From assembly GCA_002633005.1 (NCBI GenBank), contig NMRA01000332.1, positions 302,972 to 366,971 on the forward strand: 64,000 nucleotides of DNA. Reading direction: 5' to 3'. The position numbers and the translations under genes were made by a program. Of this stretch, positions 1 through 13,600 are shown in pieces (within the stretch, counting starts at the first letter, position 1; the number at the start of each line of letters is the position of its first letter). A model generated the notes under the pieces. The model searched no databases and was not told the origin of the DNA. It was given only the letters and a program-made list of their open reading frames with translations. Source of the DNA: Phoronis australis (lineage: Eukaryota > Phoronida > Phoronidae).

Positions 1-2049
1 CCACCGTTCTGTCTATGGCACTAGACTAGGACTTTGGGCCTAAGTGCCATTCAGGCGCCGCGTCTTATTTCCAATGAAATTTTAATAATACCCTCAAGAT
101 TAACCCAAACTGGTATCAAGAGGGTAATGTTTTCTTGCAGATATTAATTTAATCTTATCTTCCATCGTTGACTTACAACAGGGTAAAAAAAAACAACGCC
201 CGTAAGTCTGGTAGCCAGACATGTTTGTTTTTTAAGGTAATCCCACATTCTTCCTTGTGAACAGATAACAGCACAACCGGCGCAGTTTTCAGCAACACAG
301 GTGGCATTCAGCGCATACACGCCTGCAACGCTTTGCCAGGAAAACACCTCTTACAAATCCACGAGGAAGCACAAGTTTAACTGGCCCTCCGTATTCCTTG
401 TGAAGCATTAAAATTGAGGTTTTCCATTATCTTGCTAAAATGAGAAACTGAATAGTCAGCGCAGGGCCCAAAATGAATAATTTTGAATCCTAGCATCTGT
501 CTCCACTTCATTTACAGCGCGTAGAACTGTAAGGTTCAAAGAAAAAACGTTAATATTGAATTGCTGATGCGGCACTTTCCCCTTGTCCATACGAACACAG
601 TACAATAATCTCGGTACCATCATCGACAGCCAAAGAATCTTTGAACAGGTATTGAACTCAGTCATCATAATAATAAACATTTTAGTTTTATGACCAACTG
701 CGTATTTTGCGATTTTGCAGAAGCTGCGTAACGAAAACTCAAGATCGTGTTAACACGTTATACATGTATATTACACCTCTTTAAACAAGGAAACATTGAA
801 ACAGCTCTGAAACTGACAAGCAACGCATAGCCACATACACGGCGGTTACAAGACCAAAACACACGGCATGGTGGGTGCGCTTGTGCTCAAAAACCAGTAA
901 CCGGTTGTATGAAACGTTCTGATCAGGGACTCAACTATGTTCCAATATTTTTTCAGCGCATGGGTAGCTTTCGTTTACTCACTAATGTTATACTTTCAAT
1001 TTCCATCGAATTATCTTTGTTGTGAGCTCATCCTTCATTTATGACTATGCATCTAAAAACCTGAGCTAGTATTTCAGCAAACATAAATAGTGACTAAGTC
1101 CTGAAATTTTGGGCATTGTATGGAAAGGTCCTATTTTCAATAATTCTAAGAATTCAACGTATAGTCCACTTTCGCTATACATCAAATCTGTAACGTGGTG
1201 TGGCAATGAAGATAAAATAGCAACCACAAAAAGGACATTCGGAGTTTGTACAAAATAAAAAACGCACAGAAAAGTTAGGGAGCATAGTTAAGTCTCTATT
1301 AGATCTGTTTCATTTAAATGGTCAAAGAGTCCCTACACCATTCCTGTGAATCGCAGCAAACTGTGAGAATCTATACAGTAAAATCCACTGCGGAAGTCGA
1401 GAAATTCATTAGATGGCGCCAGGGCTTCAAGAAAAGAATGCATTCCAGCTGAGATTCTAGATTCAGGTCACGTATAACCTTATTCCACAAACGTCTCCAA
1501 TCAAGCTGCAGCAATTAAGATTAAAAAATGACTTTTCCTTCATCGGCACTGACCACCTAGTGAATACCGAGCCGCAAACATGTTCAAAAACAAATCTGAT
1601 CAAAGTCCATATGCCTTTGAATTATGCAAAAATAAAATAATGCAGAAATAACAAAACAACTACAACAAGAGTAATATAGAGAGTTGATATGCACCCACCG
1701 TAAAGGCCACTAGAGAACGCGGCGCAAATCAAACCTGCCTGGGGTGAGGCAGGTGCCATCGATCTCCTCCGGCCATAGCAACTTGTTTTAGCAAAGTTAA
1801 CATCCAACCATCAAGAAGTTGTTACTCAATGACATATTGAAACAAAAGTTAAAACCAAAATTGCAACTAGGGGACTTTAAGGATTTGTGCCGAAAGCCAC
1901 GTCAGTTGTACATGTACCCTCCCCAAACAACTGCTGCTTGGGGCTCCATGCACATAGCTGGACCTGTCCGAAAATTGTGTCAGCCATGCACATCTCAGTA
2001 TTGAGAAACACAAACTATGCTAATTTTCATTATGACCCTTTAAGTTAGG
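1..2049. other. no recognisable gene
   Basis: I see no gene, RNA or clear repeat here. Only short open frames occur on both strands, with no splice-bounded coding pattern. The stretch lies beyond the terminal exon of the minus-strand CPES gene, so it may be intergenic. Confidence 0.4.
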
Positions 2050-2265
2050 CAGATACAGAGGCGGGCGCCAAAAAGTACCCCAAATTAATAAAAACGGCCA
2101 CTAGGTGACGTAGAATACACCGAATTGGTGGGCGGGGGGGGGGGTGGATTGCTGGATTGCACTTGCCAAATTTCATAAAGATCTTGAACAAACCGACAAT
2201 AGATAGAGATTACGGCAACGAAATGCGACCACATATACATAAGTGGGCGCATGAAAAGAAATAGC
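2050..2265 (+). repeat. fragment of dispersed repeat DR
   Basis: This carries the DR hallmarks in plus orientation: a GGCCACTAGGTGACG module start, a 'CCAAATTTCAT' segment and the terminal pair of GCGACCACAT and GTGGGCGCAT. It is interrupted by a poly-G run near 2130. It is diverged and much shorter than the full copies at 13.4 and 44.1 kb. Confidence 0.6.
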
Positions 2266-4734
2266 ACCATCTAGCCAACTCGCTCTAAATATTGCAACAT
2301 AAATCTAAAAATTCCAGTCCATATCGGCTAGTGAAGCAAATTTACAACAAAGAAAACATGACCAACAACCAACTCCAATCAAAATGCAAAACGCTTTACC
2401 ATTTACACGCACTCATTGTTACACAGAAAAGCAATTATCTCAGTAACATCAGGATCAGGTTTAAAAGGACTAGTTTTTAACAAATGTGACAGCCAACAAA
2501 AAAATTCTACTCAGCACCTAGAAATGATGTGGCACTTCAGATCAACAAGCAGAAACTACATACACTCCGAAATTTACACCGAGACTGGACCCGACTCGAA
2601 AATGCCTGGATCCGTTACAGCCCTAGAACCAACGGGCTTCTTTGTCAAGTTTAATCAAAGGCAATAGATTAGATCGTGAACTTGGAAATTTCTTAGTTTT
2701 AACAGTCCAGGCCGGGGAATGGTACCTAACGTGGTTCTGCAAGGTATTTGTGACCGATAGGGTTCATGTAAGTAATAACTTTCTATCACGGCCAAAAATT
2801 TGAAGATACCTTGACAAATTCGCCGAACGCCATTCTGCTTGATCATAATATATTCGACAGTAGAAAATTATTACTTAGTAGAAACACAAACAGAACAACT
2901 TGACTGATTGGGGCCGAGGTGTACTCCTCTCAGACGAGTATTCATCTCACAATATGCATCCCCATCAAGGGTGTATTTTCCAACAAAGTTTCCTAAAAGA
3001 ATGTCATTCTGATTTAATGTTCTGCAAAAGGCTTCACTTTGGAAGTTCAAACCTATTCAAAAGGTTCCCTTTTACAACTAAAAAATCTAAAGAATGGTTA
3101 CTTTGGTTGCCAATGATGTACTCATTTTTGGCAGCAGGACACATCTACGTGCACTGTTTCTTGTTTAAAGTGACATTATCCGCGAGGTCTCAGTGAGATA
3201 TCATCTCCAACGCCAAATCGAATTCACAACCTCAGCAGTCACCATTGCTGGTAGAGCTAAGCCACACCCGATAAGTGGCGGAGTATTTAAAGTGGCTATG
3301 AGCCAACGCGGAGAATAGGCAATTTCAAATAAATCACAAAAAACAGTCCATCGGACTTAGTTGTTTTATAGCCAATAACTTAACAAAGTCTACTGCAACC
3401 AACAATGAAAAATTTGCGTTTTTCGGATGTAAAACAGATGTCCAACAACTTGAGGGTTAGATCTATGAACCAATGCTATATAATGGAAGCTCAATACAAA
3501 AGGAACCCTTTTTGAGTTTACTCTCAAAATGACTTGGCATCCTAATTTTTTAGCTGCAGCCCAGTAAAGATATAGTCAGTACCTGCAAAACAAACTGCAA
3601 AACACAACATGATTTGTGGTATACAGTCGAGTTGCCAGCAACAGCTTATGAATAAGCAATTTTGTATCTTTCGGACTGAGTCTAATCCATCAGGACACAG
3701 TGCAAGACAAAAAGAAATTACAAAATGCGGTTTTCCTGTCAGGAGGGCTAACTTTGTTAGGAGCAAAAAATTTCTGGTAATGATTAGGAGGGTGACAAAA
3801 TTCTAGTTACAGAAAGACTTAGCCACTTTACTAAGTGTCCTGCCAATTCTCCGTGATTCTCCAGCATGAGGAAAGACTGTGGTAGATTGTTCAAATAACA
3901 GTGTAATATGGTGGAACAGAAAAAATTTGTTTTATCAAAATTTTCAACCCCAGTGAATAACAAGACAGTTAGTACCTCATTATTTGAAAACTCTGCATAT
4001 GTAATTGTATAGTGCAAATTTTGAACATTTTTGGCAATACAGTGAGCGGTTGGAAAATGTCCATTTTAGCCATTATTTTTGTCGGAATTTGAGGAATGTT
4101 TACTGTACTCTGACGATGAATTAGGTTTCTGCACAGCCATCATGAAGAGGAATTCGGGCTTGTTTTGTAGTGTATGTATTTTACAAGGAAGGTTTGGACT
4201 GCCATCATATCCCACGATAACAAGTGCCTGCAAATTGCAATCCATTATTGTATATTTGACTTGTTTATAAAACGACCCCAAGGCTAAATATTTGGAAAAT
4301 TTCCTCCTTACAAGCAGATACTGTATGATCATTTAAAATAAAATAAGCCACCTACATGTATTATGAAAAATTACACTTAGTACAAAAGCACCAAAAAAGC
4401 CAGGCAAGGTTTATAAAGGCATAGGCAATAGACAAACTTTCAGACTCTCTCACACAGCCAAACGAATAACCCCACCTAGTGTTTCCTTGCATTGCTTCTT
4501 CACTCATAAAATAGTCACCAATGAAATCTGAGTATGGAGTTCATTCTTGAGGATTTGTCCATTCATTTTAACCCAGAAAGCACTTATAATTAGAGAACCA
4601 TTACAACTTTCTCTGACTCTTGTTCAATGAATAGGGTTGCTATTGAGGCCTCAATGGTGTACTTAAAACCATATGTAGGCCATTTCATACTAACCTCGAC
4701 CCCTCGATGTTTTGGGGAGTTGCCGTCAGTATGA
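2266..4734. other. no recognisable gene
   Basis: Short open frames lie on both strands (for example 2900-3196 plus and 4066-4332 minus), but none resembles a known protein or is flanked by convincing splice sites. I found no repeat match elsewhere in the window. Confidence 0.4.
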
Positions 4735-5135
4735 AGGGTGAACTTCAGTCCTAGATCAAAATTAAAAGCGCCAGTTAACTTGGGAGTTAACAGGTGGATT
4801 TAACAGCGGAGCGTCGACGCTGCGGTGCAGTATGAACTTTCGACTTCGGTCCCAGGGGCCACTGTTATTGTCAACAATTAAAGGGCAGTGTCCTCGCTAA
4901 TAGTTGCTTACATTTTGTTTTATGTCAATAAGCACATGTAAATGTTCCCAAATTGTCAGATTAAAAAAATCTTAGCGTGTACGTGATACATCAGCACAAC
5001 CTTGCGATTGCTTTAATGACAACAGCTTCACCTACCATTTACTTTCAGGTTCCTTACCTACTGAAGCCGGTATAAACTTGAACAGCTCAGTTAACTTCGC
5101 AGTTTACATGGACATTCCGCTCAGACCAAATGACA
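4735..5135 (+). repeat. dispersed repeat family R2, copy 1
   Basis: This is alignable over about 400 bp with 58400-58840. Both share a GCGCCAGTTAACTT block, an ACAATTAAAGGGCAGT block, a CACCTACCATTTACTT block and an end of the type TTAACTTCGCAGTTTAC. The end region recurs in reverse orientation at 63213-63266. No coding content is seen. It is probably a short non-autonomous transposon, but its ends were not defined. Confidence 0.65.
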
Positions 5136-6431
5136 GCCGGCCTCCAGGACTGCACAAACATTGATAATATCTATACCACACAGGCTAGACTACATCGAAT
5201 GTTCTCTGGTTTGGAAGGCCGCGAACACCAGGAAGTTGTAATGATGCCATTACCATGTGAAATTTATTGGAAGTGATCACTTTACTTTTTTGCTAAAATT
5301 TTAATCCGAAAAATTTTTGCATTGGGATACAATTTACCCCTAGTCTGAATTCCATTAAATTTTGCATGAACTAATATGGGAAATTATATACCAACATGAG
5401 TAACCAGGATGTTTTCTCAATTTAAAGAGCAGTGTAAATTCAATCACTGTAAATATTATCAACAGTCAGCAGGAATTCTTGGGGACACCACCGTTTGTGC
5501 ATTTGATACCCTAAATTTATCTACGAAATATTTACAAGATTTCGAAATACAGTACGTAGGAATGCTGTTAATGTGAGACTAATTTCACATCAATAAGCAG
5601 TCCAAATAATGTGTTTTTCCACACTGGAAAATCACCAAAAGCTCATGGACAGGTGCATCCACCTAATAGCACCTGAAACATTTTTGAACAGACCTTTAGT
5701 AAGGCAATAAAAAACACACGGAACAAGAGAACATGCAACTAACTTTCAGTCAACTTGCCACAACCTTGCCAACTTACTCAGGGCTGTCACACACCAGCAT
5801 ACAGTACAAGACAAAAGTAATGGGACAAAATACCATTTACCCTGAGTGACAGCAAATTTTTTTAACTCCTGGTAATGACTGATTAGGTCGGCAAAATTAC
5901 AGAATGGTTTAGCCACCTTACTACCTTACCTGTTCACACCCCTTTTCATTCTTCGTCATGAGATAAGGTGAACCCTGACACTGAACAAGGCCTCCACCCA
6001 GATGGAAAATTGACCAATCGCCTGGATTTTGAGTGATGGGGTAACTGGCCATTTAGAACGCAGCATTATTGACACACCTTCGTTTCCAAGCCGCCATTTT
6101 ACCCGACAAACAACACGTCACAGGGCAAAACTTATTGCTTGTTACTCGACATTACGCAAGGGGGAGGAGCTTGGGATAGGTCACTTACGGGCCATTTTGT
6201 CTGAATACTTTTGGCTTGTACTGTAGTTACTTTCTTAAACCGCTCTGAGGTGGTGGCGTATTACAACTATTATTAAAATCTCTTGGTCTATTTACACAAA
6301 CCCCTAGTCTATTTACATTGTCACGACGTTTCAGTCGGTCTATTCTCCGGCCATCGTCAGGTGTACCCGCGTTCTTAGAAGAACGAGCCCGGATATGTGG
6401 TACACTCCCACTCATGGTGTGATTTTTTGTC
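5136..6431. other. no recognisable gene
   Basis: I see nothing I can name. A minus-strand AATAAA occurs near 5263; if the CPES message is long it could serve as its polyadenylation signal, but nothing else supports this. Confidence 0.35.
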
Positions 6432-6500
6432 CTAGGCAGGATTTGAACCCACGACTCCTGAAACTACAGATGTAGTGGTTAAGGTGCTGGACTCGAATGG
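6432..6500 (-). repeat. rearranged tRNA-like repeat fragment
   Basis: The minus strand has a B-box-like GGGTTCAAATCC. The A-box-like AGTGGTTAAGGTGCTGG reads on the plus strand. The two halves of a pol III promoter are therefore in opposite orientation, so this is a rearranged SINE remnant, not a tRNA gene. Confidence 0.4.
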
Positions 6501-7645
6501 CAACTGACACGCATTTTGAGTAACAAAAATGTGGATGGTGCCCCATTCTAAGTATTGTTTTGGCCAAAGTCGCCATTTCTGCCAGTCCCTAGCCGGTTTC
6601 ATGAAAATGTTCAAATGGGCTTGGACATTTTGAGAATGATCATCTTGGTGTCAGTGCTGGGGCCCCTGAGGATGAAGATATGAAAAAGCAATATGCCACT
6701 ACACATATAGAAATACAACCCACAACCTATTACCGGAAATACTTAATTTACACAGGCAAAAAGATCGATATAATTCAGGATTACCATGACTGTGTGATGA
6801 TTTCTCACACGGAATTGTAATCATAGCCACTGATAACGGTTTTCAACGAAGTTCCTTCGCAAAAATGAAACTAGTTCTAATTCAACTTATCTAAGCCCAG
6901 ATCTTAAACACAATTTTAACCGAGATGAACAAAGAACAAGATTTTTCAAAACCCCATTTCTGTTCCTTCCATTAACCAATTATTATTCTAGTATGAAAGT
7001 CAGTTATTAGAAGTATAGAATTAAAAATGAAGAATATTGTTGCTCTGAGACACAAAAATGTCATCCATACAGAATTTGAATTACCACAAAAGGGCGAAAT
7101 GACCCTTGTTAATTCTTGGTCAGACATTTATAGCATACTATGAAACAAGAACCAGAGACTTATTTATCACTATGTTTTTAACTCCTTAACAGAGTGAAAC
7201 GTTTTGGGTGTCTTGGTTTCGCTTCACGTTTCGTAAGTTGGACGCAAAATTATTCTCAAGAGATTAAAATTCCCAATCTTTCATATGCTACCAATGTCCT
7301 CATCCCTTACCAACCTGCAGACATCCTATAGATAACAAGGGGTGGCAAGTATAAGTAGTTCATAATACGTGTGCTTATGTGCACCAAAAGACAATCCAAA
7401 CAAGCACAAATTTGGACAGTGCTCCAAAACATGGATTCAACTAACTTACAAAAAACACAACCTAAACAGCAACACCGTTTTTAAAAATGGGCAAATCTAG
7501 AATGACTGCCATGACTAGTATATTCTAGACGTTTCCATGGTGACTGAGGTCACAACTGAGTGAAGCCTGAGGATTGACTTGTAAAGTTGACTTGGCAAGA
7601 ACAACATTGGCTGCTACGGAAGACCTGAAGCGCCCTCTGGATGGT
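6501..7645. other. possible CPES 3'UTR and flank
   Basis: No independent gene is seen. If the terminal exon model is right, the part nearest 7645 is the 3' untranslated region of the minus-strand CPES transcript. I found no canonical AATAAA on the minus strand within this stretch. Confidence 0.3.
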
Positions 7646-7687
7646 TCACTGACTTGTCGTTGCAAATGAAGCCATAACGGACTGCAC
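7646..7687 (-). CDS. CPES terminal coding exon (tentative)
   Basis: A very good acceptor (CTGTCTCTGTTTCCTTAG) is followed, in the phase set by exon 3, by 13 codons (VQSVMASFATTSQ) and TGA. The short polar tail is plausible after the last membrane span. Another frame of this exon stays open longer (to about 7529) but would need a different donor for exon 3. I prefer the phase-0 reading, with moderate certainty. Confidence 0.5.
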   Translation of the reverse strand: MQSVMASFATTSQ

Positions 7688-10600
7688 CTAAGGAAACAGA
7701 GACAGCAATGAAACTGAAAATACGACGCAATAAAATAGATGAGATTCCTGGTATAACTAAGATGAAAAGGCAGACATTTTGGACACTGGTCTTTCATAAG
7801 TGCCAACTGTACCCTTATGTCACCCATGCCATTGACAGACTAAGCAGAAAGTTTGACATTCCCAAAATTATGACTTGGGAAGTTGCATACCTGAAAGATG
7901 GACTAATTTAAACTTGTCCATCATAACCACTGATGACCCATGCATTCTATAACTTTTAGTTTGTCCAATGACATCATTCCTAAACAGCCAATAGTGGAGT
8001 TGCAACGCCGCCATATTGGAAATGGGTCAGAATGTTGCATTGTGGTTAAGCCGGTAAACAAATACGTCGGCAAGCGTGGGGGCGAACCGGCCACAGGGAG
8101 GTTATACGTGTTGTGTGCCTGGCATGCTATAATACCAGTTAGCGAAATAAAAAATTTAGTTACTACCTGTTTCCCAAGGATCAAGAACTGCGTTAAATAT
8201 GGGTCAGAGACATCGGTAGAGCTGGTAGCAAAGGCCGACTTCGTGAATTCTTTCCGACTTCGTAGCATAAAGTGTGCAGCGCTCATTTTGAGGGCGGCAA
8301 GAAAACGTATCTTAGAAACTGCCCAACAATATCTCCCTTCAAAGAAACAGTAACAAATACTCCACGGCGGTTGGTAGTGAAAAAAAAAATTTTTTTCGCT
8401 TGACCAGAACCAAGCCAACATGAGCAATTTTGAGGATAATGCCTCTGCACAATCACCTGTTCTGGGTCGACTCACTTAACGTATGCACACTATATGCATT
8501 ACGCGCTAAGATAAAGCGTGCAGATTATTATTATTTACTTTCTACAAAATTGTGGTACATTGCTATCAAAATTCGTTGTTAAATTACGATCATTTTTCAT
8601 AAAATTTTGTTGAAGTTCCAGGGCGAAATCTTGCCGACAAATGCGTAGCTGCTGGTCTCGCAATCGTCGATAGGGCTTGAATTCTTAAATAAGAATACAG
8701 CTTTGACTCAACAAATTACCTGAAATCCTCCTCAAGTTTTCCAAATAGCGTCTCTAAGATTTTTAAGTTCTTGTGAAGTCTGGATTAACTGCAGATTAAG
8801 TCCAAATCTACGCTAGATTGTAGCACGCAACCCGAGAAAAATCTCTGTGGGAACACATGTTGTTGTCACGTGACGTTTGTTTTGAAGTTTGTATGCGTGT
8901 GTGTGAGAGTAAGCGTGCGTGTGCTTGTCAGAGTTCATTTGCCAGAGTAATGTAATGATCTAGGTGTGCATTGTATCCAAAAAAAATAAGTCAAGCAGTC
9001 AAGCAGAGCGTGTTTTAATATTTACGGCTTAGCACTTGCTGGCCTCATCTGCTAAAAACGTTCGAGAATTTTTTCGGTAAGACCGACATGTCACTCATTG
9101 AGTCGCCGGGTGAGTGGATGCGTGACCGTAGTGTAACAGCTATTTCCCGGAAGATTTGGGGTGTAAGGGTGCGAAGTGGGTCATTTTGACCTTAAAAACA
9201 CCAATTATGATTAGTTAAATAATTTCTCTTAAAAATAATGCAGAAGCTTTTTACGGTATTGGAAACTTTCGGAAATTAGTGCCAATATTTATTTGCCGAT
9301 GCTATGTTACCCGATTAATCTTCGATGACAGTCGGTACATTATGCAGCGCGCGCTTCTTGGTCGCGTGCTAACACTGGTCGAGTTTTTTTTATTAGTCTT
9401 CAATTCACGGTTTTCACATGCACAAAGAAGTTTGAGGCCGGAGAAGATCTGTACTGGAAAGAAACAATGCAATCTCGCTCTTTGATAAGTACGCTGTGTC
9501 TGTTTTCAAAGTCCAGACCCGTGTAGTGGGGCACATCCCTCGCAAGAGCAGCAAAACTTCTGCGTTCTTTTTGAATCGCGGCGTAAGTTTGAAGTGTATA
9601 CGGACATACCGGTGAGGCTCGTGGTCCGTTACAAATTCAGGCTGTCGGATCTTTCAATTGATAAATTGGAAATGTTAGAACTGTAGGTAAGGGCATTTTT
9701 CGCATGTAGTTCATGGGCTGGGCGCTTACTTTAGCAAAGTCTGAAAACGCGTTGGGGCACTTGTTGAGCCATGGGCGATAATTAGGGCGAATAGAGGCAG
9801 AATTACATACAGCAGCGTAGTTTAGTGCACACAAATCACACGTCGTGCAAACCAATCGGCCATTCCATTTACCCTTATCAATCCCAATAGCCTTTGCGCA
9901 CCCTAATTTCCGGACATGCGCAATCGTTAAATCGATTCGGTTGCAACTCCGCTATTGAAACATTGGTACGTGAGAAAAGTCCAGCAGCCAGTTGCATAAA
10001 ACAAGTCTCAATAGGGACTCAATAGTGCATTTGTAGATTTTGTGCAAACACTGATTGTCCTTTTTATATCTTCATTGTCACATCAAGTTTTAGCTGTGAC
10101 ACATGAACATTTTAAAACATTTATTATTTTCATTGAACTCTTCATGACCTCTGGACAACAACTGCATACAGTGCCACCTATTGACAAGACCATTAGAGCA
10201 TTCTCAGGATGACCCCAATTTGTTGGATGACTTAGCAAACCCAACAAGTTGGTTGGTTGACCAGTATAGCCAGTATCTTACAGGTATTCATGGTTGGAGG
10301 GCCAGCTCTCTTTTGTTTGATAATTGCTCTAATCCCAATCAGATCCTATCTAGCCCAACTAGGCTGTGCTGTTGAAAATAGAAGATACCTTGTAAACTGT
10401 TAAAAATAAACCAATAGCAATTTTAAAATTCCTCATCAAATGCTGATCATTAGTTTTCCAATTACTAAAATCATAAAACTTAAGAGAATCTATGCTGTCC
10501 TTACACAATACAGTTTATTATAATAAGTAACCCTTTGAAAGCATGGCAGATAATTAGTCTGCATGTTGTCCTGCCAGACAAAATACTGCATTCATCAGTT

Positions 10601-13600
10601 AACAAAGGAGCCAGATGTTATCAAACCTTCACAACCAGCATAATATGGTGTATTATAGAGAGTGTAGGAAGGGTTACATAAGTGAGACTAAACAGTCACT
10701 GAAGAACAGGATTTACCATGGATTATTCACCCAGCATCATTCAGATATTTACGAGACCTTCGCTTTTGACACCTAAACATGGTGAAACGCACCTTTGACT
10801 AAACACGCTAACTAATTTTGCAAGTCCACAGAAGAGTTTGAGAGTCAGTTAATTGAGTTTTCGCACGTGTGAACTGTGTGAGGCACCACATTAACACGTA
10901 CACTCACTGTATATTTCAGGTAGTCTAGCTGAGTACATATCATTGCTCCAGAGGGTGTGATAGAGCTGTCCCAGATTCCACAGCGACACTCAAGTCTCGC
11001 TGTATTTGCCCACCATGCCGTAAACATCCGTCAGGCACATTTGCTGCCTCGTTTTTCATGCCACTGGAGTTTCACACGATATTTTTTGTTGTCTCATTCT
11101 TAACAAGTTTTTCTCGGTTGCATTACTCTATTGGTCCTTCCAATGTCAACGAAGTATTGCTGCTGGGGTGTGACTCTGACGTGAAAAAGTTTGATAAACT
11201 GGACAAATACCCATGAATGTGTGATCTGACACCCGGCACCAATGAGAAACACGAAAATGGGTCTGACTTCCAAAACTGGGTCACATCCTTTCTTATCTCC
11301 AACGCAAAAGAAAGTTCTATCACTCTGTAATCCAAGACGACCCTACTAAAGCGCTGACAAACCCGTGTTCCATCAAACAAATGAACGTGTGATTTAGACT
11401 TTAGATTTTGCCACATTAAAATTGGTTTCAATTTTTTACTTCTTCAGGTGAGAGGTAATTAATAGGCTCACAAACCGAACGTTCATAATTCCTCGAGACC
11501 ATGCTCGGACCATAAAATGACAGGTTGTGACAAGCCAACCAGTAATAAGTAACTGTACAAGTAATAACGATAATTCATTTTTTTGAAGTCCAGAAATCAC
11601 CTCTAATTTCATAATGGTAAATGGTCTGCAGGTTCATCGCCGTTTTAAAACTTGCAGGAGCATGTGCGTAGCAATACTTACATACTGAAGATGGATCTGT
11701 GTAGCAACAATGAGAATAATCAACAGACTGTAACCTATATATTGGATCCAGTTCAGGAACTCCTGCAGAGATAAGAAAAATGACTGTTTAAAAGTCTGCA
11801 ATAACAAGGTTCAATCAACAAGGCCTTTCCCACCAACTACAAGACCAAAAATGTTGAAATGCGACAAACGGTATGCTTCTAGGTGTGTTCATTAACATAA
11901 AAAATGGACAATAGGTGGAGTAGCCGAATTTCATGAAAATCCAACCAGTGTTTACTCCAAAGATACAGACGCAAACGTAATAAAATAGAATTGCTATTAC
12001 GAGGCTTAGTGTTGGTTGGATCAGTCTGAAAGAAGTTGTCATCCGTTGCTACATTCATAGCACACAAAACCTGTAAGGGGTTTAGGAGATACCATAGTGG
12101 ATTAGGAGATACCATTGTGGATGCAAAAAACAAACTTCACACCAGGGAGTGTCACAGTAATCCAACATATTCAAACATTAACATCAGTCCTTGTAGTTGT
12201 CAGTAGGATAACATCTGCCAATTTTCAGGGCTTGGAATGACCAATGACAAAAAAACGCGGAAACTTTTACGGCCCAAATCATGCGCGCTACCCAGCCTTG
12301 AAATGGTCGATGTGAACCTTTCCCCGACAAAAATCGGTGGGGCTAAAGAAAAAAGAAAGAAAAACGTTACCACCATCAGTAGCATGCGTCTGCGTCCTTT
12401 TAGCTCGTCCGTCCACTCCCAACCCACTGCAGAGCCGTCATTGTCGCCGCGGTTTACAATAACACGAGACTCCATTGAAAATCCCACCACGCTATCCCAG
12501 ATGCCCCGGCAATGTTGACAATTTACGTTCCTCCAAAACATAAAGAGCAACTTCCGCTTTTCGAGGTGAACGTCGTCTGCAAAGCCACGGTAAGAAAGGA
12601 ATTTGCCGCGGAAATTTTATATCAAATCTGATTTTTTTTACGCGGAAATATAATAAAATGCGTGGACAGAACATTTGAAAAAAGCGGAAATCCACGTTTC
12701 CGCGGAAAATTCCAAGCCCTGAATTTTCTCAATGAACCTTTTGAGCAGTTTGGATGCTTAAGAGACTGGTACCAACAAAAATAATAAGCCTCAGGCCACC
12801 AGGTGGAGCACATTCAGGGCCCTCGATCCCCAGAGGGGTGCCCGTGCCCTCTGAATTTTTTGGGGTGAGCGGAAAATTCTACCATCTAATCAGCATTAAT
12901 AGCACCCCCTAAACCTGTTGCAAGCGCTCATGGACCGTGTCTCAAGTAGCCAAAACTAACACTTTGTGCTTTTTCAAATTGTCACGTGCGAACTAAAAGT
13001 GATTCGGACCTTGATGGGAATTTTTCAATCATTTTTTGGCCTCGTGAGGAGAATTTCGCAAGATTTTCAATATTTTTCAGAGTGAATGGGGCTGTTTGTT
13101 TGAGAGACTGAGCAGACTGATAATGTGTCTGATGTGTTTGAAAATAAAGAGATACTATAGCACCAGAAAGCAGATGACCAGACAGAGATGATGACAATAG
13201 ATACCCACACAGAGACCCTTCTTAACGCGCCATACAAAGGAGTCTTTCAGTGTTTATACCCCACTTGTCTTCATCGTGGAGCTGAAAACCAGGTATCCCA
13301 ATAGTGTTCAGCACGAAAGAAAATGTAGCACCATGTAACTGTAATATTAAGGCCAAAAAAGCAAAGCTGGTTCTTGTCTCAGTTTAGTTCCTGAAGATTG
13401 AGTTGGTGGTGCCATTTTTTAATTGCTCACTCAAACAAGAGCAACGCAGAGCGTTGAAATGCGCCCACAATTGCACCGTATAAGGTATCCTTCTAGGGTT
13501 GTTTATTGGTACCATAAAGTGGCCAGTAGAGGGCATATATGTAGTATGTTGTACCGTAAATGTTCGGGTTAACGCCCTGGGCGGTTAAATTGGCAAACCC

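Noticed and set aside
7921-8475. Long open frames on both strands as a gene
   Set aside because: Overlapping antisense frames, no recognisable domain and no convincing splice context. Kept only as an unassigned region.
12200-12550. 116-residue minus frame and 93-residue plus frame
   Set aside because: Both fall within the hAT-like element and overlap antisense; no transposase motif.
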